Positions 1 to 11,386 of a stretch of DNA of 28,819 nt are shown one piece after another. Origin of the DNA: Phytophthora quininea (lineage: Eukaryota; Oomycota; Peronosporomycetes; Peronosporales; Peronosporaceae); contig JAAVTG010000403.1 in assembly GCA_011947345.1 (NCBI GenBank), positions 1 to 28,819 on the forward strand. Direction: 5' to 3'. A program made the translations under genes and the position numbers. Numbering within the stretch: position 1 is the stretch's first letter; the number at the start of each line of letters is the position of its first letter. A model generated the notes under the pieces. It had not been told where the DNA came from. It was given only the letters and a program-made list of their open reading frames with translations, and searched no databases.

Positions 1-1498
1 GACGAGGTGTTGACAAACATGATAGCTTTGCAATCACCAACGTCTCATCGACTTAAAGAGCAGCTACGTCTTCGACAAGAGGATACGACAAGAACAATCG
101 TGCGGTTTGCTGGTGTCCAATTCGATGGGACAAATAAGGCGAACAGAGTCCTTCGAGTGAATCTAAAGCGTTTAAGACGCTTGCTGGAGGACCGAGCAGC
201 GCTTCTCGACCCAGTCGCAGATTGTGAGCTGCGGACATCCATCGGTGGGGGCAGAAAAATAAGCTGCAGGGCAAGATCATGGTTCGCAAGAACAACGAGA
301 AGCGCGTGGAGCATTTCCTGGCACGGAAGATCCAGCTGCAGTATCTCGTGCATCGGCGACGTATTTCGATGAAGACCAACCTACGACTTCGTCCAGAACG
401 TTCGCGTGAGTGTGATCAACATTCAGCGCATTTTTCGAGGCCATCGCGCGAAACTTGACTACACTCGGCTGCGAAAGGTGTGGCTGGAGCATCGGCGACA
501 GTCTGCAGCGGTTCGCACCATTGTCAACGCATTCCGCCGCTTTCGACGACGCCAACGCCATCGACGCTCCATGACGGTCGAATCTGTCGCGCAAGCGCAG
601 CTCATTAGCATTCTGACCCACAAGGTGAATGAGTCCGCCGACGCCGAAGAGGCCATAGAACGGTATCGTCGAGTAGGAGAAGAGCGGCGGCGGCAGCGAA
701 TTGTTCTGCTGCAAAAGCACAAGATGGAGCAGCAGGAGCTGGAGCGACGGCGAAATGCGGCTGCTGTGTGAATGCAGTCCGTGGTGCGATCCCATCAAGC
801 GCAGGGCCAAGCAAACCTGCTGCGGCAGGAGAAGAAGGCACACATGAACGCGGTGAGCGCGATGGCCATTCAGTCGACGATCCGCAAGTTTCTGGACAAC
901 CAGCGCGGAAGGCGACTGCGATTTCGGCGAGACCTGGAGCGCGTGAATCACTCGGCGGTGCGGATCCAGTCGATTTACCGCGGCTACAACTCGCGCGAGC
1001 TTGTTGGGCCGGCTGGACAAGAAGGATCTTAGTCGAGGCTTGACGATTTCCACTTTGCAGGAAGGAGAAATGGACGAGGAAGACGACGATGACGACGATG
1101 ACGAGTCGTCAAGTAGCGACGAGGATGAAGAAGAGCACGATGACGACGTGATAGAAGTTGCTGTCGAACACCAGATCGATCGTCTGCCGCCGATTACTTC
1201 AGCCAGATCTCGACCGTCCAGCAGCAACAGCAATTCACTCGGCCAAGAGGAAGAGGAACCTCGTAAGCGAAGCCGTGCTTCGCTGAATTCCGTGTCGTTG
1301 CCTCCGTTGTGGGTCCGCGAGGGATCGTCAGCTTCGTTGGTGTCGTCAAGCGGGTCTTCCTCCGGAACAGGCAGACGAATTTCTGTTGGCATGACTCGCG
1401 TCGAGCTCAAGTTGAAGGACGCGGAACTTGGAGACAAGTTCGACACGCCCCAGTCTCGACGAAATTCCTTCGTCGGTGGCATGCGCTATCAAGTGTAA
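1..1498 (+). pseudogene. IQ-motif (calmodulin-binding) protein, frame-disrupted, 5' end outside the window
   Basis: IQ motifs are short helices that bind calmodulin or myosin light chains. The reading frame from about 376 holds IQ-like stretches (VINIQRIFRGHRAKLDY near 409-460, AMAIQSTIRKFLDNQRGRR near 860-915, AVRIQSIYRGYNSREL near 955-1000), separated by Arg- and Gln-rich helical sequence. The C-terminal part (1001-1498) is very acidic (an Asp/Glu run encoded at about 1072-1145), then Ser-rich and basic. The frame is broken at least three times: a shift near 372-380 from an upstream frame that carries a Lys/Arg/Gln-rich helix (258-375), a TGA at 769-771, and a shift in the GGG near 1006-1008 that reads as one extra base. 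Upstream of 258 the frame is unclear. No start codon can be chosen and the gene may begin outside the window. The IQ assignment is fairly safe. Whether this is a true pseudogene is not, because other genes here also carry single-base frame breaks. Confidence 0.55.
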
Positions 1499-1648
1499 CT
1501 TGTGCGGATGATCTAGCGGTGGATTGAAAAGCCAAACAACGCGCTGTCGATTTCGACTTGCACTCAAATGTTGAGATAGTTTATATCGAATTTCCACTAA
1601 GCATTCCTTGGATTCGTTTTCAAATCTCTACAGTAGTTATTTCCCGCC

Positions 1649-2481
1649 AAAACCTTCAAAGCGAAGGTCACCGAGGCGGACCTGCAGCTGAGTGTCCAGC
1701 AAGTGGTCCTCGTCATGGAGAAGCAGCGAGCAGATCAACTACATCGGCCGTCGGGTCGACTGATCGTAAGCGTCGACGATACTCGCAGTTGGGGTAGCAC
1801 AGCAGTGAGCGAGTCCCTGAACTGCCGCGTATTGGCCTCTTGTTGCTTTAGTGTCTCTAATTCTCGCTCGTGGGCGAATCTCTGCTGCTTGAGCTTGTTC
1901 TCAAGCCGCTTGATGATCTTCTTGAGCTGGTCTTGCCGACGCAAGACAAGTTGGAGCAGCAACGAGATCCCGACCAAAAGCGAGCGTAACTGCTGGCGCA
2001 GGCGTGCGACGTCATGCAGACTCAGCGGGAAATCACTCGACGGAACTTTGCGCAGCGTGAAGCGGCCTTGACGTGTCCGATCTCACTTGAGCTGTTTGAG
2101 CGCCCGGTGACGACCAAGTGCTGTGGAAAACCTTTTCGTCGCGCTCACTTGGTCAGGCGCTGGACCGGAGTTCGGTCTGTCTGTCGCTCGAGCAACTGGT
2201 TGTGCATTTTAATCGGGATGTGGAGGCGCTCGTTGAGCTGCATCGGTCGGAGAGTGCTGTGCTTAGGATTCAAAGTCAATCTCAATCTGGCCCCCAGCGC
2301 AGTTACCAACCATCGTAGGCGGCGAGTGGATTCCCGGTCCGCTTCTTCTCATCGTCGACCTTCACGACCTGCTACTACATTAACTGAGGTTTTGTCCACG
2401 GTTGATGCAAGTGCCAACGTTCATTTTAGTGGTATCAGATCTGACCAAAGACCTCCAGATTTCTTTGCTTCAAGGGACTAG
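1649..2481 (+). pseudogene. Coiled-coil/U-box protein relic (copy A), truncated and internally inverted
   Basis: This is a decayed member of the family represented by copies B (8474-9543) and C (24910-26648). On the plus strand, 1649-1745 encodes coiled coil ending EKQRADQLH, like EKERADRLQ in copy C. From about 1985 the same strand encodes QTQREITRRNFAQREAALT and then the U-box start CPISLELFERPVTTKCCGK (2071-2130). The frame then shifts near 2125; KTFSSRSLGQALDRSS and NRDVEALVELHRSESAVL follow in another frame, and the expected CPVC pair is damaged (about 2170-2200). Between the two plus-strand parts, the missing coil lies on the minus strand (see 1745-1985). The 5' half of the coil is absent. 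The last open frame stops at 2479-2481, overlapping the 3' end of the convergent membrane-protein relic. Truncation and inversion make this a true relic regardless of possible sequencing indels. Confidence 0.75.
1745..1985 (-). other. Inverted internal segment of U-box copy A
   Basis: The minus strand of this block encodes a coiled coil running from LRRQDQLKKI (near 1944) to SLTAVLPQL (near 1786). It corresponds to the last part of the coil in copy C (LRQQQRLQRQ to SLNTIVPQL). From the LR at its start to the PQL at its end the segment is 53 residues in both copies. The coil before it and the U-box after it are on the plus strand, so the block has been flipped in place. Boundaries are approximate. 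The hexamer GTCGGG occurs at the left edge and its reverse complement CCCGAC at the right edge, which could be inversion microhomology. Confidence 0.7.
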
Positions 2482-5332
2482 AACGATTCACTCTGGCTTT
2501 TGCTGTCGCCGACGACCCCAACCTTCTTGGGATGGTGCACTCCGTCGATGCCAGTAACACCGCCATCAGCACCCCACCGGATCCGTCTCAAGTGTGCGTG
2601 GGCCCCAGCTGCACAGTGTACCACCACGAATTCTTGGACATGGATGGGTTCGTTCTCGTTCCTGGCAGTATTGCTTGCGATGAGGTTGCTTTGACTTTGG
2701 CCCCAAACGCGACGACGTCGAGAGAGTTCAAGCTGGCGAGCGATTTGCGGCGTTGCGCAGTGATTCAAGACCGAGTCGAGGTCGTTGCGACTCCACAAGG
2801 CGGTGAACTTGCGGTCGCTCGCGTCCTGGGCCATCGTGATCTTCCACGCCGAACCCCTGATAATCGCCTCAGTATTCCCTTTGCACCTCGTCGCGACTTG
2901 TACATCGCTGCCAACGCAATTTCCTGCGCTAGTATAGATCCGACCGAGATGACGAGCGTTAACAGAAAGCTGGCAAACATCGCGCACAAGTGCGGGTCAA
3001 TGCGCAGCTCGGCATTCTGGAAGACCCGGTCAGTGATGCTCTTGCAGACGAAGTGGATGCCAGTATCGCCATGAAGTTGATCAGCCAGAACCGCGGTAGG
3101 TCGTCACGCACCGCGTGGGTCAATCGCACGGCTAAAGATCGAGTCTGTAGCGAAATGCGGATGACCCAGTAGCCACTACTGAGCGTCGTCAAGACCAGCG
3201 AGCGGCTCGACAACGGGATGGACGGGACGCAGTAAATGACGACGCTGCCCTCGGTTCCAGATAGCTGCGCCGAGCAGCGGTGAGAAAATATTGCTGAGCG
3301 CACCGAGTGCTCCGAGATACAATAAAGCCATGATGGCTGGGTGTAATAGCGCCGTCCGCTGGATCACACTGCAGCAAGTTAATAATTCCGATCCGAGCTG
3401 GAGCTGGGATTTTGTACACGGAGCCCCCAGCGCTTTCAAAGCGAGAGATGGCGGCTGCTCGACGGTACACACTGTTGCTGATAAAGCCAAACGTTCCAGA
3501 GGATGGACAAGTAGTGGATCGAGTAAAACGTGGCGCCGACCAGATTCAGCAGCAGCAGGAACGTTCGGATCTGTCGACTCGTGTTGTCCTGGATAAGAAC
3601 ACGGCGATTTACCATCGTCGTGTCAATCATAAACCACTCGACCTGCCGCAGATTTTCCTGCTCCAGCTCCAAGGTTTTACCACTTGCTCCTGCAGTGAGC
3701 AATGACGCGCACGTTGGTACGGCGAGAAGACTCCCGTCGAGAGATTGGAATTGCAACTCATTCGCTGTCATGAAAAGTCGACACAATGTCTGCGGGGTCG
3801 TTTCTTGCGAGTCTCTGTAGGCACAATTGCCAAGGCCGTCGCCGAGATACGCCTGGTACTTTGCACGTTGCGACCGGACTGCTGCATGGCCTTATCCGCC
3901 AAGTTTTTACAGTCAGGCGTGTAGAGATATCCGTAGGGAGTCTGCGATAGCGACTGCGTCACGTTGTTGCGCTCTTTGGTCCAAGCTGTTCCATCCATCG
4001 ATAGGAGAGCCGAATCTGCGAAGGTTTCTGGCACCGATAGCGGTACGTAGTCTGTGCGACTCGCGGCGATGTCCGAGCGTGTATGTGGTGGTGTTGTCGA
4101 TCTTAGCGTAGTCGCGCTGCTTGGACTGGAAGAGATACATGAGGTTAACGATGAAGACCAATGTCGAGGCCAGATCAGCTCCACACTGCTTAATGGCTGC
4201 GGCATCGACATCGTCGGTGGTAATGTTCTTGGCCATAGTGGTGTGTTTGATGGCGCACGCCCAGAATGGAGCGAGGTGAACCGTGGAGACCAAGTGCATC
4301 CCGACAGTATTTATGATAAAGTCCGACGTTACGTAGGATGCTGCGGCGTGGGTCACTTCAGCTATGATCGCAGCTTCGGCGTTGATGTTAACGCCCATGG
4401 TCAGCTGTTGAGACTCAAGTAGAAATCCCGAAGCGCGTCAATGCCCAGCACATCCACCAGAGCGACATGGTCCATATCAACAGACCCCGGCAATAATTTA
4501 ACGACGTCAGCCAGCGGCATACCTTTCTCATAGTTAGCCACAATGGCGTCCGCGGCAGCATCTGTATACCCCGGCAGCTCCAGACTGAGGAACCCTTCCT
4601 GGACATTCTTCATGATCTTTCGGACGACATGTGCGTCCGTAAACTGACGCAGATACACCTCAGACATGTTGACGACGGCAATCAGCCCCAGTGTGATATT
4701 CCCAACGGCGGCGAGATGAGAATCGATCGGAGCTTGGCCATTGTAGTCGAAATATCGCTGCCGAGGAACTGGTCGTGGAAGTCGCGGCAAAATTCGTGTT
4801 GGATTTTGGGAACCAGTTCCCGAAGAGTAATTGCGGTGGCGACTCCCAGAACTCCGCCGTCGGTCCGCATAGAGGAGCATAGACGTCAGTCATCGTATTA
4901 ACCGGCAGTGACAAAATGTCTGCAGGGGATAGTTGAGCAGATCAGCGCGGCGGTGCTTTGCCGGTCGAAGTTCTTCAAGGTCTCGCTGTCGAGTAAATTG
5001 ATATGCGAGCGGTGGAACGTGTCGTGGTAGTGCACTCCGCTAGTGACGACGTCGATATTGTTCAGCTGGCGGGCCACCGCGTCGTAGCGCACTTCGTTAA
5101 AGGCCTTGGTGACATAACTTCCGAGATAGAATTCTTTCAGCGGGATGAGCGCGACACAGATCCCGACAAACGTGAAGAAGGCGAGACCCGTCTTGTGAGA
5201 GATGTCGTGGCTATTGATTGTCTTCAACACTCGTATGAACCAGTTCTTGTTGTTGACCAGCAACGGTGGAGGGTTGAACGGCGCATCATCTTGAGCGAAG
5301 CTGTGGCGTGAGATGTCCATCGGCTCCATCAT
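2478..5332 (-). pseudogene. Multipass membrane protein of unrecognised family, distal tandem copy, decayed
   Basis: I do not recognise this family. It is a diverged tandem duplicate of 5506-8358, colinear over its whole length. Read on the minus strand from an ATG at 5332: a soluble N-terminus; one membrane segment (LAFFTFVGICVALIPLKEF); a long soluble region with shared blocks such as VTSGVHYHD, FWESPPQLLFGNWFP, YTDAAADAIV, THAAASYVTSDFIINTVG and CRLFMTANEL; then a C-terminal cluster of hydrophobic segments (RTFLLLLNLVGATFYSIHYL, AIMALLYLGALGALSNIF, and others). The frame breaks at roughly nine places, including near 4910, 4850, 4405, 4105, 3868, 3490 and 2985. It also lacks about 14 residues present in the sister copy between the first soluble block and the ADIL motif (near 4940). 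Some breaks look like one missing base in a homopolymer (for example the A-run near 3868) and could be consensus errors, but the internal deletion supports real decay. It converges with U-box copy A at 2478-2481. Confidence 0.6.
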
Positions 5333-5505
5333 TTCTGTTCCGAGTTTGGACTGTTCGCCTCTGGAGTGAGAACATCATCCGACTTCATCAGGCGACAGCT
5401 ATCTTCAGCGTCCTCCATTTCGCCATCCAAAGATACAACGTGTCAGTCTAATTCGACACGACATCATTCTTCTCAACGAGAATTGGCATCGTTCACGAAT
5501 TAGTT

Positions 5506-8358
5506 TCACCTGCTGGACTCTTGGCCACTTGAGTTCTTGGTGTCTTCAGTTTTCTCACCGGCGAAGAGCTCTTTCCTGCTATTCGGGCCGTCGGTGCGTG
5601 ATACACCACCGTTAATGTTCCATCGGACGCGCTGCAAGTGACGGTAAGCACCCGCGGCGCAGTGCACAATCACAAACTCCTGGATTTGGATTCCAGCGTC
5701 TGAAATGGGGGCGAGGTTGAGGCTCTTACCGCCGCTTCTTCGCCTCTCTAGCAGATCGAGCTGCCTCGCAATCTGCGACGTCGCGCAGTGATGAAATACC
5801 GAGCTCAATTCACCTGACCCCAGCTGGCCGTGAATTTGCGATCACTTGCGTCGCTATCTCGTGCGTGATGCCACTCAGAGGAGCTCGATCGCCGTATCAC
5901 TCCAATCTTGCGTCGGTGCAGCGCCGGTGAAGCCGACGGAATCAGCGACGACGCCATCAAAATGACGATGGTAAAGAAACCGCACACGATCGCGTACAGA
6001 TGCGGGTCCGACCGCAGCTCCACGTTCTCCGAAATCAAGTCCGTGCCCCTCTTGCACACAAAGTGAATGACCAACACGACTAGAAAGTTAAAGACCCAGA
6101 ACCGGATCAAGTCGGGCCGTGCTGCGTGAGTCAACCGCTCACCAAGCGATCGCGTCTGCAGCAAAATGCGGATGACCCAGTAGCTGCTGCTCAGCGACGT
6201 GAAGACAAGCGCTCGACTCGACAACGGGATGGATGGGATGCAGTGAATCACGACGATGCCGTCCGTGTCTGATAGCAGCGCCGAGCACCGCAGCGAGAAG
6301 ATGTTGCTGAGTGCACCTACCGAGATACAACAACGCCATCGTCGCAGGATGAGCCAGTGCACCGTCGGCCGGATCGCATTGCACCAACTCGATAAAACTA
6401 ATACGGATAGGCTCAGGAGATGCAGACTTGAGCACGGGGGCCGGACGATAGAAACTGTTCCGAATGAACGCCCAGATGTCTCGAAGGATCAAAGGTAGTG
6501 AATCGAGTAGAAAACCGCCCCCATCAAGTTCAGCAGCAAAAAGGTGCGGATCTGTCTACTCGTGTTGTCTTGGATTCGGACCTGCCGTGTCAACATGGTC
6601 GAATCGGTCATGAACCATTCAACCTGCCGTAAGTTTTCCTGCTCGATCAGCAACATTTCCTGGCTGGCTCCGGTCGTGAGAAGCGATGCACACGTTGGCA
6701 CCGTCGCCAAACTCCCATTAAGAGATCGAAACACCAACTCGTCCGCCGTCATGAACAAGCGACAGAGTCTGCGGAGGCGTCTCCTGCGAGTCTTGGTACG
6801 CGCAATTTCCAAGTCCGTCGCCCAAGTAAGCCTGGTACTTTTGTACGTTGCGTCCAGTCTGCAGCATCACCTTGTCGACCACGTTGCGGCAGTCCGGGTG
6901 TACAAGTATCCGTACGGAGTCTCTGGCAATACTTGCGGCGTTTGTTGGTGGTCCTTGGTCCACGCGTTTCCGTCCATCGATAAAAGGACAGACCCTTCAA
7001 ATGTTTCGGGGACTGACAGAGCCACATAATCGGGTTTGGACTCTCGACGCCGACCCAGTGTGTACGCGGTGGTGTTGTCAATCTTGGCGTAGTCCCGTTG
7101 ATCGGGCTGGAACAGATACATGAGATTGACGATGAAGACTGGGAGGGTCGAGGCCAGATCAGCACCACATTCCTTGATCGTTGCTGCGTCAAAGTCGCTT
7201 GTTGTAATGTTCTTGGCCATGGTGGTGGTGTGCTTGATGGCGCACGCCCAAAACGGTGCGAGGTGAACTGTGGAGATGTAGTGCATCCCAACAGAGTTGA
7301 TGATGAAATCCGATGTCATGTAGGACGCAGCGGCGTGGGTCACCTCAGCGATAATCGCCGGCTCAAGGTTGATGTTGAATCCCGCCGTAAGCTGTTGAGA
7401 CGCTAGATAAAAGTCTCGAAGCGCACCGACGCCCAACAGGTCTACTAATGCAATGGTTGTTGTCGATCGACGCCGGTAAGAGCGCCACAACATCAGCAAC
7501 CGAAATTCCTGTGCGATACCGATCCACAATTGCCTCCGCCGCAGCATCCGTGTATCCAGGCAGCTCCATGTCGAGAAATCCTTCCTGTACGTTCTTCATG
7601 AGTTTCCGGATCACACGCGGGTCATTGAATTGGCGCAAATAAACCTCCGACATGTTCACGACAGCGATGAGGCCGAGCGTCACGTTCCCAACACTTGCCA
7701 GGTGCGAATCGATGGGCGCTTTCGCGTCGTGATCGAAGAATCGACTTCTTGGAAACAGGTCGTGGAAATCTTTGCAGAACTCGTGTAGGATTGCTGGGAA
7801 CCAGTTGCCAAAGAGTAATTGCGGCGGTGACTCCCAGAACTGAGCGTTTGGTCCACAGAGCGGAGCGTGGACGTCGTTCATGACGTCGACTGGGCTGGAC
7901 AAAATGTCAGCTGGAAGGTTGTTGAGTAGTTCTGCACGGGGAACGTGAGCACGGCCAAGAAAACTGGTAAACGTCAAAGTCGATACGTTCTCGCGCTTGA
8001 ATTCCGCTTTGGTCGAGCTGTCGAGGAGCTTGATGGCATCCCGCTGGAAAATGTCGTGGTAGTGGACGCCGCTGGTGATGACATTTAAGGGATTCAACTT
8101 CCGGGCGGCGACTTCGTGGTCCACCGCATCGAATGGTTTGGTCGTGTAGCTGCCGAGATATAACTCTTTGAGCGGGAGCATCGAGATGCAGACGACCACG
8201 AAGATGAGGAAGCACACGCAGGTGCAGTGCGAGGCCTCCAGAGTGCTGATCGATGACAAGATCCCGCTCTTCCGCTTCCGCCCGGGCTCGACTGGGGATG
8301 GCCCTTGTGGAGCATGACATTGCTTGGCAGCATCGTCGTCGGTTGGGTTCATGTGCAT
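5506..8358 (-). pseudogene. Multipass membrane protein of unrecognised family, proximal tandem copy, frame-disrupted
   Basis: Sister of 2478-5332 and the better preserved copy; expected product about 950 residues. The start is ATG at 8358, with another at 8352. The first 300 residues (8358-7455) are open: a basic N-terminus, a membrane segment (CVCFLIFVVVCISMLPLKEL), then a soluble, probably extracytoplasmic region. Frames change near 7455, 6905, 6785, 6490, 6365 and 5808; in nearly every case one added base restores alignment with the other copy. The second half has at least four hydrophobic segments (TFLLLNLMGAVFYSIHYL, LSSSYWVIRILL, FWVFNFLVVLVIHFV, LYAIVCGFFTIVILMASSLI) and a short polar tail. 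One N-terminal anchor, a large soluble domain and a C-terminal membrane bundle suggest a surface or endomembrane protein; this is inference from hydrophobicity only. U-box copy B lies 115 nt upstream on the same strand. The real gene may be intact if the breaks are consensus errors. Confidence 0.55.
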
Positions 8359-8473
8359 CGGGACCTTTGAAGATCCATCTATCTTGAGGTCGCGGCGATT
8401 GAATTGCAGTCGGCTCCGATGTTTTTGTTAATCGATTAACGTGAAGTATAGTGCAGCAATTTCCCACCTACTG

Positions 8474-9543
8474 CTAATAGGACCCAGTACTCGCATCGTA
8501 TCCATAGTATCCCGGATAGTCCGGCTCAGGAGATGGAGGTGCTCGGTAATTGTTTGCCTGTGGTGGTCGCTGTCGTCGACCCCAGCGTCCGTTGGATCGT
8601 TGCTGACCACGGTTCCTCCCACCTCGGCGATTAGTTGCGTTAGATGCCTGTGGTGGTGGCACAGAATTATTGGACGTCGGTTGTGCAGGCGATGGAGTGC
8701 TCTGCGCGTTAGAAGTTTGCTGTCTTGTAGGCTCGCGAGGAGGTGCAGGCACCGCAACAACAGAACGCTGAGTAGAAACTGGTGGGGTCGTTTCCGCCAC
8801 AGTTGTCGGTGTAGATGCAGCCGGTGCCGACACTCCTAGAGCAGCGCTTTCGGACCGATGAAGCTCCACCAGAGCTGCCATGTCTCGACTCGGGTGCGAT
8901 GACACATACTGCGCTCGACACACTGGGCACCTCGTGCTCAGACTTGTCGCCTGAAGCAACGCTACTGCTGAAAAGGTTTTACCGCAGCAGTCGGTGGTCA
9001 CTGGGTTCTCAAACAGCTCCAATGAAATGGGGCAAGTGAGGATGGCTTCACGTTGCTCCAGATTGCGACGACGACTTAGGTCCTGGTGGGTCTTCAGAGC
9101 GTCTCGAGCCTGCTCCAATTGCGTATTTGGCTGCCCACTAGCAGCAGAAGTTATTGAAGTAGCAGCAGCAGATTGGCCGCCAGCCCGTCGGCGCTCTTGG
9201 TCTGGCCGTAGGCGGCCAGCAGGTCGCGCAGTTGCGGCATCATGGCGCCGACAGAGCGTCTCAGCTGGGAGACGGACTCGCGCTCGCCCGTCACGTCCTG
9301 CTGCACCCGTCGCGCCTCCTGTTCGTGGGTCGTGGCTTTGTCCTGCAGTCGCTGCTGCAGCGACTCGATCGTCGTCAGCAGCTCCTCCTGTTTCTGCAGC
9401 AGCGTCGCGTTCGTCCCCCGCAGCGTCCCATTGGTCTCCTGCAGCACTGTCTGCTGGTGTCTATGGTCCTGCTCCTGCTCCTGGAGCTTGTACAGGAGCT
9501 CCTCGTTCTCCCGACGCATAGCGGCGTACGCGTTCCTCCCCAT
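8474..9543 (-). CDS. Coiled-coil/U-box (RING-like) protein, copy B; putative E3 ubiquitin ligase
   Basis: The start is ATG at 9543 (MGRNAYAAMRRE). Residues 1 to about 110 form a Gln/Glu/Leu-rich coiled coil ending SVGAMMPQLRDLL. A short Ser/Ala linker follows, then LSRRRNLEQREAIL and a compact domain with CPISLELFENPVTTDCCGKTF, then RCPVCRAQ and DMAALVELHRSE. The CPIS...PV...CGKTF...CPVC pattern resembles U-box and SP-RING-type E3 domains, which recruit E2 enzymes; the fold is inferred. The C-terminus (about 120 residues) is Pro/Ser/Asn-rich with an RGG-like stretch (RRGGRNRGQQRSNGRWGRR) and ends in a Tyr/Pro-rich tail, which could bind RNA or drive assembly. There is one frame break in the linker near 9160-9185; a single-base change joins the coil to the U-box. 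The paired copies A and C share the same order of motifs. Substrate and partner are unknown. Confidence 0.65.
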
Positions 9544-9768
9544 GATAGTTGATGGCAGTCGATCTTCAACAGTGGTTTCGAAATACCTTTTGAAAAGTTG
9601 TAGCTTTGATACTGTAATTGCCTCTGCAGTTGAACTGTTTGTTTGACTCGGTGACTTTGAAAACGACGCACAAAGAGAAACAGACACTGCCAAGGCATGC
9701 AGCTTTATTTTCCGGCATCTCGTCTCAAGTCTCAAATGCTACCGGTCAACTATCTTCGCGAAATTGCC

Positions 9769-10691
9769 TTACACAATCGTGTTTGGGTTCTTCTGCGCCG
9801 CCTCCAGCAGCTCACGAGGCGAACGGAAGTGGACGTTCGGGAAGAAGTCGGCCCGGGCTCGCTGTACTTTGGCCTGGTCGAACTTGGCGGCGCCTGACGG
9901 CGCGACCATCTTCAGCTCGACCGTCAGCCTGGACATGAGCGACTTCTCGTCGAGCGTCGCCTGGATCTCGTCCAGCGACTCGAACGACACTTTGAGGTCG
10001 GGGACCCCGCCCGCCGTCTTGATGAGCTCAGCCACTTCCAACCACGTCGTCTCCGCGCCTTGCACGAATGTGTAGGGCTGCCACTGTTTGCTGCTCTTTA
10101 GCATCTGAGCCACAGCCTTGGTCATATCACGAACGCTGGTGGTCGAGAAGACTTCGTGGCCGGTGCCCGGAATCGTCATCGTCTTGGTGTGGTAGTCCAA
10201 TGGGAACGTGGGGCCAAAGTCTGCGTGGTGGCGGTTGGCACTCGGCACCACGGGGTCCGTGATCCAACCGATGCAGACGGCGGTCCATTCGAGTTCCTTC
10301 TGCGCTGCGAGGGCGTCTCGAACCACGGCTTCATGATAGAAGACAGAGTCCGGTTCTTCGCGAAAGTCCTCGACGTTGCCACCATAGCAGGACGGGATGA
10401 AGCGCTTGCATCTGGGCGTCTTCTGACACGCTTCGATTAGAGCCACATGCACATCCACGAAAGCCTGCGTCAAGTCGGAGATAGCGCTGACGAGAGCGTC
10501 ACAGTCGCTGAGTAGGGCCACGAGCTGCGGCACATTCGAGTAGTCCGTAATCCGCTGCTCGACGAGACCCGGCTTGCCGTCGAAAAATCCTTGTGCGAAC
10601 GAGTGAGAAGGACGACTTCGTGGCCGGCAGCGGGTAGCTCTTCAACATAATACTTGGCGAAGGCTCCAGTTCCGACGACGGCGACGCGCAT
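9769..10691 (-). CDS. NmrA-like / isoflavone-reductase-type NAD(P)-binding protein
   Basis: The N-terminus (ATG at 10691) reads MRVAVVGTGAFAKYYVEELP, a Rossmann beta-alpha-beta with GTGAFA as the glycine-rich loop, followed by HEVVLLTRS. Later segments fit the NmrA/phenylcoumaran-benzylic-ether-reductase group of atypical short-chain dehydrogenases: KRFIPSCYGG, WTAVCIGWITDP, STTSVRDMTKAVAQML and FVQGAETTWLEVAELI. These proteins act as reductases or as NAD(P) sensors in the cytosol; the substrate cannot be read from sequence. The length (about 307 residues) is normal for the family. The frame breaks once, at the A-run 10583-10587 (TTTTT on the coding strand), where one extra T restores SHKDFFDGKPGLVEQ. 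I treat this as a likely consensus deletion in a real gene. An initiator-like element lies 50 nt upstream of the ATG. A decayed partial copy sits head to head at 11387-11821. Confidence 0.7.
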
Positions 10692-10741
10692 GGTTGTTTG
10701 GTTGTAAGGGGGGTAGTTTGGTGGTGTTGTGTCGAGAAAGA

Positions 10742-10755
10742 CAATTGAGGAATGA
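10742..10755 (-). promoter_or_regulatory. Oomycete initiator-like element upstream of the NmrA-like gene
   Basis: The minus strand reads TCATTCCTCAATTG, matching the oomycete initiator consensus TCATTYYNCAWTTT at 13 of 14 positions. It ends 50 nt before the ATG at 10691, as expected for a transcription start region in compact oomycete genes. The consensus is recalled from the Phytophthora promoter literature. Confidence 0.6.
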
Positions 10756-11386
10756 AGACGATGGTGTTATCCTGTCTTGTATGAGTTGAAGGTGGGCATT
10801 GTGTGAGTCTAGTCACTGCCGTCGGGAGTATGGTGGTGACTAAACCTCGGCAGCTGGAATGTATTAGTCGTCTTCCAGGCGAGTCTCGTGTCCACGTGAC
10901 TGATCAAGAATGACATTTAGAAGTAGCCGGCAAACTTGCGTGTTCAACTTGTCTACAGGTCAACCGACTCCGTTGGAATGGCATTCGCTTCTTGGGAGCC
11001 TCAGAAGTGCTCATCCATGAGCACATTTTCAGCTTGTGTGAGGATGCTGCAGATGCATCCTCCGACGACTTGCATGTCCGCAGTCTGCAAGCTCGCGGCG
11101 CTGAGCCCTGGCATGGACCCCAGCCGAGACTGGCAGGCAACCGTCACAATCGACTCCAAGTGATGCGACGGCGACCGGGTGGTCATGATATGATCCACAT
11201 CGTGTCGCTGTGTCTCGTATCGGACTCCTCCAACGTGAAGGACGACGAACATGCCAGTGCATTGGCCGGAGCTTTGAAGCGACGACTGCTGGATGAGTTG
11301 CTCGGACTGAGCACCCGCCGCCTCTGAGCATCGAACCACAGCGTGGGAGTAGACGGTCTTGTCCTACTTGAACGCCGTACTGAGAC
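10756..11386. other. Spacer between the two NmrA-like copies; no gene recognised
   Basis: About 630 nt with several short overlapping open frames on both strands (for example a minus-strand frame across 11001-11339). None resembles a family I know, and none keeps an obvious domain pattern or coding bias. It may hold the remains of the first half of the second NmrA copy, but I could not see any Rossmann motif here. Confidence 0.4.

Noticed and set aside
277..1482. 401-codon minus-strand open frame opposite the IQ protein
   Set aside because: The Ser-run product mirrors the GAC/GAT acidic repeat of the plus strand, and no motif is present.
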